Assembly: GCA_025464735.1 (NCBI GenBank)
Contig: JAODMX010000305.1
Coordinates: 1-8,526, forward strand
Length of the DNA: 8,526 nucleotides
Direction of reading: 5' to 3'
DNA from: Frondihabitans sp.
Lineage (GTDB): Bacteria; Actinomycetota; Actinomycetes; Actinomycetales; Microbacteriaceae
This document shows, piece after piece, positions 5,692-8,526 of this stretch. The notes under the pieces were generated by a model. The model was not told the origin of the DNA and made no database searches. It worked only from the letters and a program-made list of their open reading frames with translations. The position numbers and the translations under genes are program-made. The stretch's first letter is position 1. Each line of letters begins with the position of its first letter.

Positions 5692-6368
5692 GCATCGCGG
5701 CCGACCTTGGCCAGTCCACCTTCGGGGCGGGCGGATCCGAGCCCTACGCTCACGCTTTGAGGCGCGAGGGCCGACTCACCCTGGTGCGCGGCGGCGAGAC
5801 CCGCGGTGTCGCGGCCGACTACGACCTCGGTCGCTGGATGGCGGCCGCAGACGACGTCGATCGTGCTCTCATCGCCGGCGAGGCGGGCCCGGTCCTCGAC
5901 ATCGGCTGCGGACCGGGCCGCATGGTCGAAGCAGCCATGCACCAGGGCCTCGTCGCTCTCGGCGTCGACGTCTCCCGCGCCGCCGTGAAGGTCGCCCGAA
6001 AGGCGGGTCTCCCCGTTCTTGCGCGCAGCGTATTCGATCGCCTGCCACGAGAGGGGCACTGGGGCACGGCTCTGCTCCTCGACGGCAACATCGGCATCGG
6101 CGGCGACCCGACGAACCTTCTCACACGCTCCCGGGAACTCCTCGGCCCCCGCGGTGCCGCCATCGTCGAAGTCCAAGCCGACGATCACGTCGACGAGGTC
6201 TTCACCGCCCATGTCGTTGACGGAGACGGCCGGACGAGCTCGATCTTCCCCTGGGCCGAGGTGGGCGCATCGGCCCTCATAACTCACGCCGCCAACGCCG
6301 GCCTGATCGTGGATCAGACCTGGCGGGTGGACGACCGAGTCTTCTGCCGCCTCGTCGCCCGCAGGTAG
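5688..6368 (+). CDS. Class I SAM-dependent methyltransferase
   Basis: 226-residue soluble methyltransferase with a Rossmann-like SAM fold. Motif I is VLDIGCGPGR (69-78), the ribose-binding acidic strand end is GVDVS (92-96), and LLDGNIGIGGDP (130-141) is the post-strand-4 stretch I associate with this actinobacterial subfamily. IFPWAEVG (186-193) and the C-terminal strands complete the fold. The N-terminus EPYAHALRREGRLTLV (18-33) also matches remembered relatives, which supports ATG 5688 over an upstream start; the frame upstream is unlike the family. The ribosome site is weak (GGGGG about 6 nt upstream), so coupling to the overlapping upstream ORF is plausible. The substrate is unknown; by context a sugar, glycolipid or glycosylated metabolite. 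The last 55 bp overlap, on the opposite strand, the coding end of the four-TM membrane protein. Confidence 0.92.
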   Translation: MSIAADLGQSTFGAGGSEPYAHALRREGRLTLVRGGETRGVAADYDLGRWMAAADDVDRALIAGEAGPVLDIGCGPGRMVEAAMHQGLVALGVDVSRAAVKVARKAGLPVLARSVFDRLPREGHWGTALLLDGNIGIGGDPTNLLTRSRELLGPRGAAIVEVQADDHVDEVFTAHVVDGDGRTSSIFPWAEVGASALITHAANAGLIVDQTWRVDDRVFCRLVARR

Positions 6369-6763
6369 ACCAGCACCACGAGGGTCGTGAGCATCAGGAT
6401 CACGGCCCACAGGATCGCAAGTCGGGCAGCGTAATCGAAGGGCAGGACCGTGTAATTCTTCGGGATCTTGGCCTTGCGGATGATCTCGGGCACGACGACG
6501 AGCGTGAAGACCGAACCGACCAGAACCGCGCCCTGGACGATGGCGAGCACCGCCGGCGGGATCCGGCGACCGGCACGTCGCATGCCGATGCTGACGCCGA
6601 CGACGACGGGAGCGATGATCCCGTCGTGGATGATGACCGCGAAGATCAGCCAGGTGAGCAGACCCCAGATCTGTTTCGTGCTGACCGTGTCTTGCAGGAC
6701 CCAGGCGCCCAGCACGATGCCGAGGCCACCGACGGAGACGAGGACAATACGGGTCGCCTTCAT
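6314..6763 (-). CDS. Small four-TM membrane protein of unknown function
   Basis: 149-residue integral membrane protein with hydrophobic segments at about 5-24, 32-58, 71-93 and 112-135 and a basic cytosolic tail (RATRRQKTRSSTRQ). Segment 2 ends with the polar motif HDGIIAP (46-52), and NYTVLPFDYAARL (103-115) precedes segment 4; both match, from memory, uncharacterised actinobacterial membrane proteins found next to similar molybdoenzymes. A heme or quinone role for His46 is possible but unproved. The ATG shares its A with the stop of the molybdoenzyme (TGATG), and GGAGGTGAT at 6767-6775 is a perfect anti-Shine-Dalgarno complement, so it is translated in tandem with that enzyme and probably serves as its partner or anchor. 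Its last 18 codons lie antisense to the methyltransferase end. Confidence 0.88.
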   Translation of the reverse strand: MKATRIVLVSVGGLGIVLGAWVLQDTVSTKQIWGLLTWLIFAVIIHDGIIAPVVVGVSIGMRRAGRRIPPAVLAIVQGAVLVGSVFTLVVVPEIIRKAKIPKNYTVLPFDYAARLAILWAVILMLTTLVVLVYLRATRRQKTRSSTRQV

Positions 6764-8019
6764 CACATCACCTCCAGAGTGCTGAGCCATTTTGTCTGCA
6801 GGACTCCGGGGCGGCCCGGGGCGATCATTCGAGCCGGGTACCCGTGGTCGATGTTCAGACGTTCGCCGTTCAGGTGCAGCGCCACGAGGGTGAGGGGATC
6901 GTGGACGTATTCCGGCCCCATCAGGGTGATGCGGTATCCGCCGCTCTTCTCCAGGCTGGTGATCCGGAGCGAATCGTTCGTCGTGCCACCGATCGTCGTC
7001 ATCAGGTCGACGAGGCGAACACCCTTCCACCGCGCCATCTGACTCCAGCCCTCCACACACGCGATCGGGAGGGCCGCCTCGTACTGCGGGTAGCCGAGGA
7101 GTTCGTCCGCACTGAGCGTGACGACCGTCGCGCCCTTCACGATGGTGAGCACCCAGTCGGGTGACATCGCCGTCTCGAGAACCTGGGCGGCCTTCGCGGT
7201 GCGATTGATCGGGAGGTCGTTGGGTCCGTAGCCGTTCTTGCGGGGTGCAAAGGCATTCAGGCCGGTGAGAGGCTTGAATGACTGCCCGGCGGTCAGTGCC
7301 ATCACGGCCACGGTCGTCAGCCCCGTCGCGGCGAAGAAACCCCGACGCGACGTCTTGACGTCGACCTCCGGCGTGCGATCGATCCAGTCGAAGAGTCTCC
7401 CGACGATTCCGTGGGACTCCGGCGGCACCACGTCGCGCGACGGCAACGGCAACGGCGCGATGTCGTTCTCGTGCGGGATGAAGGTGCCGTCAGCGTCATA
7501 GCTGTCTTTCGCACGCCAATAGCGGGTGATCAAAGGCAGCTTGACCCCGATATGGATCGCCAGCGACCCGCCGATCACGATCGCCATGGCGAAGTGAACC
7601 TGCTTGAAGTTGAACGGCTCCGGGTAGTACTGGAACGTGTCGAGCAGCCCCGTGAAGATCTCGACGAGCGAGGCAGCCACGAACAGGGCGATGGAGCCCC
7701 GCTCAAAGAATTCGGCGACCGACTTGATGGGCGGCCATTTGAAGAGTTGAGGGAAGACGGCATAGAGCTTCGCGAAGAGGAGGGGGAAGCAGGCGATTCC
7801 TGCCGTGATGTGAACGCCCTGGGTCCACTTGTAGAGATTCACCGGGCGCGTCGGGAAACGCATCCATGACGCGGGCTCCTGCAGAAAGTGGCTGTACAGG
7901 CCCGTGAAGAGGCAGATCGTGAACGCCAGCCCGAGGAGTCGACCGATCACGACCGCGGTTCGGGCGTTGCGGTTCGGCGAGGTCATCGATCGGCGGAGTC
8001 CGTACAGCAATTCACGCAT
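6763..8019 (-). CDS. Membrane molybdopterin-dependent oxidoreductase (sulfite-oxidase-like domain fused to a TM domain)
   Basis: 418-residue fusion. Residues 20-166 hold four transmembrane segments (about 21-44, 66-89, 108-129, 142-165) with His70, His142 and His156 that could ligate heme b, like a small cytochrome b561-type module. After a cytosolic linker, SRRGFF (224-229) and a hydrophobic stretch (228-247) form an internal Tat signal and fifth segment. Residues about 265-418 form the exported sulfite-oxidase-type molybdopterin domain: Cys321 in IACVEGWS is the predicted Mo ligand, followed by WKGVRLVDLM and HGYPARMIAPGRPG with the final KWLSTLEV. Electrons probably pass between the heme/quinone part and the outer Mo centre; the substrate is unknown. 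Start ATG 8019 is just before the first segment, with a weak GGTGG upstream; ATG 7986 is an alternative. Five-TM molybdoproteins with Sec/Tat dual insertion are, from memory, known in actinobacteria. Confidence 0.92.
   Translation of the reverse strand: MRELLYGLRRSMTSPNRNARTAVVIGRLLGLAFTICLFTGLYSHFLQEPASWMRFPTRPVNLYKWTQGVHITAGIACFPLLFAKLYAVFPQLFKWPPIKSVAEFFERGSIALFVAASLVEIFTGLLDTFQYYPEPFNFKQVHFAMAIVIGGSLAIHIGVKLPLITRYWRAKDSYDADGTFIPHENDIAPLPLPSRDVVPPESHGIVGRLFDWIDRTPEVDVKTSRRGFFAATGLTTVAVMALTAGQSFKPLTGLNAFAPRKNGYGPNDLPINRTAKAAQVLETAMSPDWVLTIVKGATVVTLSADELLGYPQYEAALPIACVEGWSQMARWKGVRLVDLMTTIGGTTNDSLRITSLEKSGGYRITLMGPEYVHDPLTLVALHLNGERLNIDHGYPARMIAPGRPGVLQTKWLSTLEVM
6767..6775 (-). promoter_or_regulatory. 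Perfect Shine-Dalgarno (GGAGGTGAT) of the four-TM protein
   Basis: Nine bases fully complementary to the 16S rRNA 3' end; the GGAGG core ends 7 nt before the ATG at 6763. It lies inside the last codons of the molybdoenzyme and implies strong translation of the partner relative to the enzyme. Confidence 0.85.
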
Positions 8020-8126
8020 CCTGCATCCCACCACGATTCCGTTCGCGTCCGGATCCGATCGGCCTGGCTGGGGACAGATGTCACGGTTGTGTAAGAAGTT
8101 CGGACCGGACGGCGCATCGGTTCGGG

Positions 8127-8132
8127 CAGAGT
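8127..8132 (+). promoter_or_regulatory. Weak candidate -10 element (CAGAGT) of the GT87-type gene
   Basis: CAGAGT differs from TAnnnT at the first base and is followed by 6 nt and the GTG at 8139, repeating the spacing seen at 2076 and 5521. There is no clear Shine-Dalgarno and no -35. The gap 8020-8138 is the shared divergent promoter region of this gene and the molybdoenzyme; nothing else is seen in it apart from short GC palindromes such as CCGATCGG (8055-8062). Confidence 0.25.
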
Positions 8133-8138
8133 GGTGTC

Positions 8139-8526
8139 GTGCGCACATTCCTGGCCCTTCTCGGGGCAACCGCTCTCGCGGCGACGATCGGCTGGGGCGT
8201 CGCCGCACTCGGTTTCTACCAGGCGGGTGTCGGGCATAGCTTCCAGGTCTGGACGATCGTCTGCTGGGCCCTGTTCGCCGTGGCCCTGATCGCTCTGGGC
8301 CGCGTCCCCGCAAAACACGTCACCGCCGTCGTGCTCGTCGGAGCCGCCCTGATCGGCGGGGCAGCCCTCGTAGGGCCACCGAACACCAGCACCGACTCCG
8401 CACGCTACGCCTGGGACGGCATCGTTCAGAACCACGGCATCTAACCGTACGAATACCGGCCGGACGCCTCTCAGACGGAGAGCATCCGGACTCCCTGGCT
8501 GTTCCACGCGACTGTAACCACATCGT
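8139..8526 (+). pseudogene. GT87-type (polyprenol-phosphate-sugar-dependent) glycosyltransferase, interrupted by in-frame TAA, 3' end outside window
   Basis: GTG 8139 opens a 101-codon frame with three hydrophobic segments (about 4-27, 38-54, 61-80), then DSARYAWDGIVQNHGI and TAA at 8442-8444. That last stretch matches the first extracytoplasmic loop of integral-membrane GT-C enzymes of the GT87 type, where relatives read D-x-x-R-Y-x-W-D-G-x-V-Q-x-x-G-I-x-P-Y-x-Y. After the TAA the same frame continues PYEYRPDASQ ... RTPWLF, exactly the next family residues, and remains open to the window end (8445-8526). One codon, normally Ser, Asn or Asp, is thus replaced by a stop. Intact relatives are several-fold longer and use lipid-phosphate sugars at the outer membrane face. 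This may be a decayed gene, a recent nonsense mutation, a sequence error or, less likely, a readthrough site. The GTG start lacks a ribosome site and is probably leaderless. Confidence 0.72.

Noticed and set aside
8020..8313. N-terminal extension of the molybdoenzyme to an ATG at 8313
   Set aside because: The extra 98 residues are Arg/Pro/Ser-rich, lack family similarity and would overlap the start of the divergent GT87-type gene.
1..8526. tRNA, rRNA, CRISPR array, insertion sequence or attachment site
   Set aside because: No clover-leaf, ribosomal RNA stretch, regularly spaced repeats, transposase motif or terminal inverted repeats with target duplications were seen on either strand.

Overview
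The window is high-GC DNA with strongly G/C-ending codons, one OmpR-type two-component pair, an MgtC-type membrane protein and probable leaderless starts (TAnnnT, then 6-7 nt, then ATG/GTG). This points to a high-GC actinobacterium. Several proteins resemble, from memory, a gene neighbourhood seen in Streptomyces and relatives; the exact genus cannot be read from the sequence.

Layout, left to right. (1) 3-1073, +: 5'-truncated NAD-dependent sugar epimerase/dehydratase. (2) 1157-1879, -: MgtC/SapB-family membrane protein, convergent with the epimerase. (3) 1880-2087: divergent promoter region. (4) 2088-3436, +: family 2 glycosyltransferase overlapping by ATGA with a DUF2064 nucleotidyltransferase-like protein. 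(5) 3455-5422, -: histidine kinase and OmpR-family response regulator, tightly coupled and convergent with DUF2064. (6) 5423-5687: regulatory region with a long inverted repeat over the regulator's start codon, a 16-bp palindrome and a possible 52-codon upstream ORF. (7) 5688-6368, +: class I SAM methyltransferase, whose 3' end overlaps the next gene by 55 bp. (8) 6314-8019, -: a five-TM molybdopterin oxidoreductase with an internal Tat motif, then a four-TM membrane protein overlapping it by one base. (9) 8139-8526, +: start of a GT87/polyprenol-phosphate-sugar-dependent glycosyltransferase interrupted by an in-frame TAA.

Read together, this looks like an envelope or secondary-metabolite glycosylation locus. 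The epimerase would make a sugar nucleotide, GT2 a lipid-linked sugar, and GT87 would use that donor outside the membrane. DUF2064 and the methyltransferase would supply modifying steps, and a membrane molybdoenzyme would do a redox step on the outer face. The two-component system sits in the middle and probably regulates the cluster. The product is not known to me; this pathway is inference from gene families and neighbourhood. The most notable points are the nonsense codon in the GT87 gene, the hairpin over the regulator start codon, the Sec/Tat hybrid molybdoenzyme and the opposing-gene overlap.
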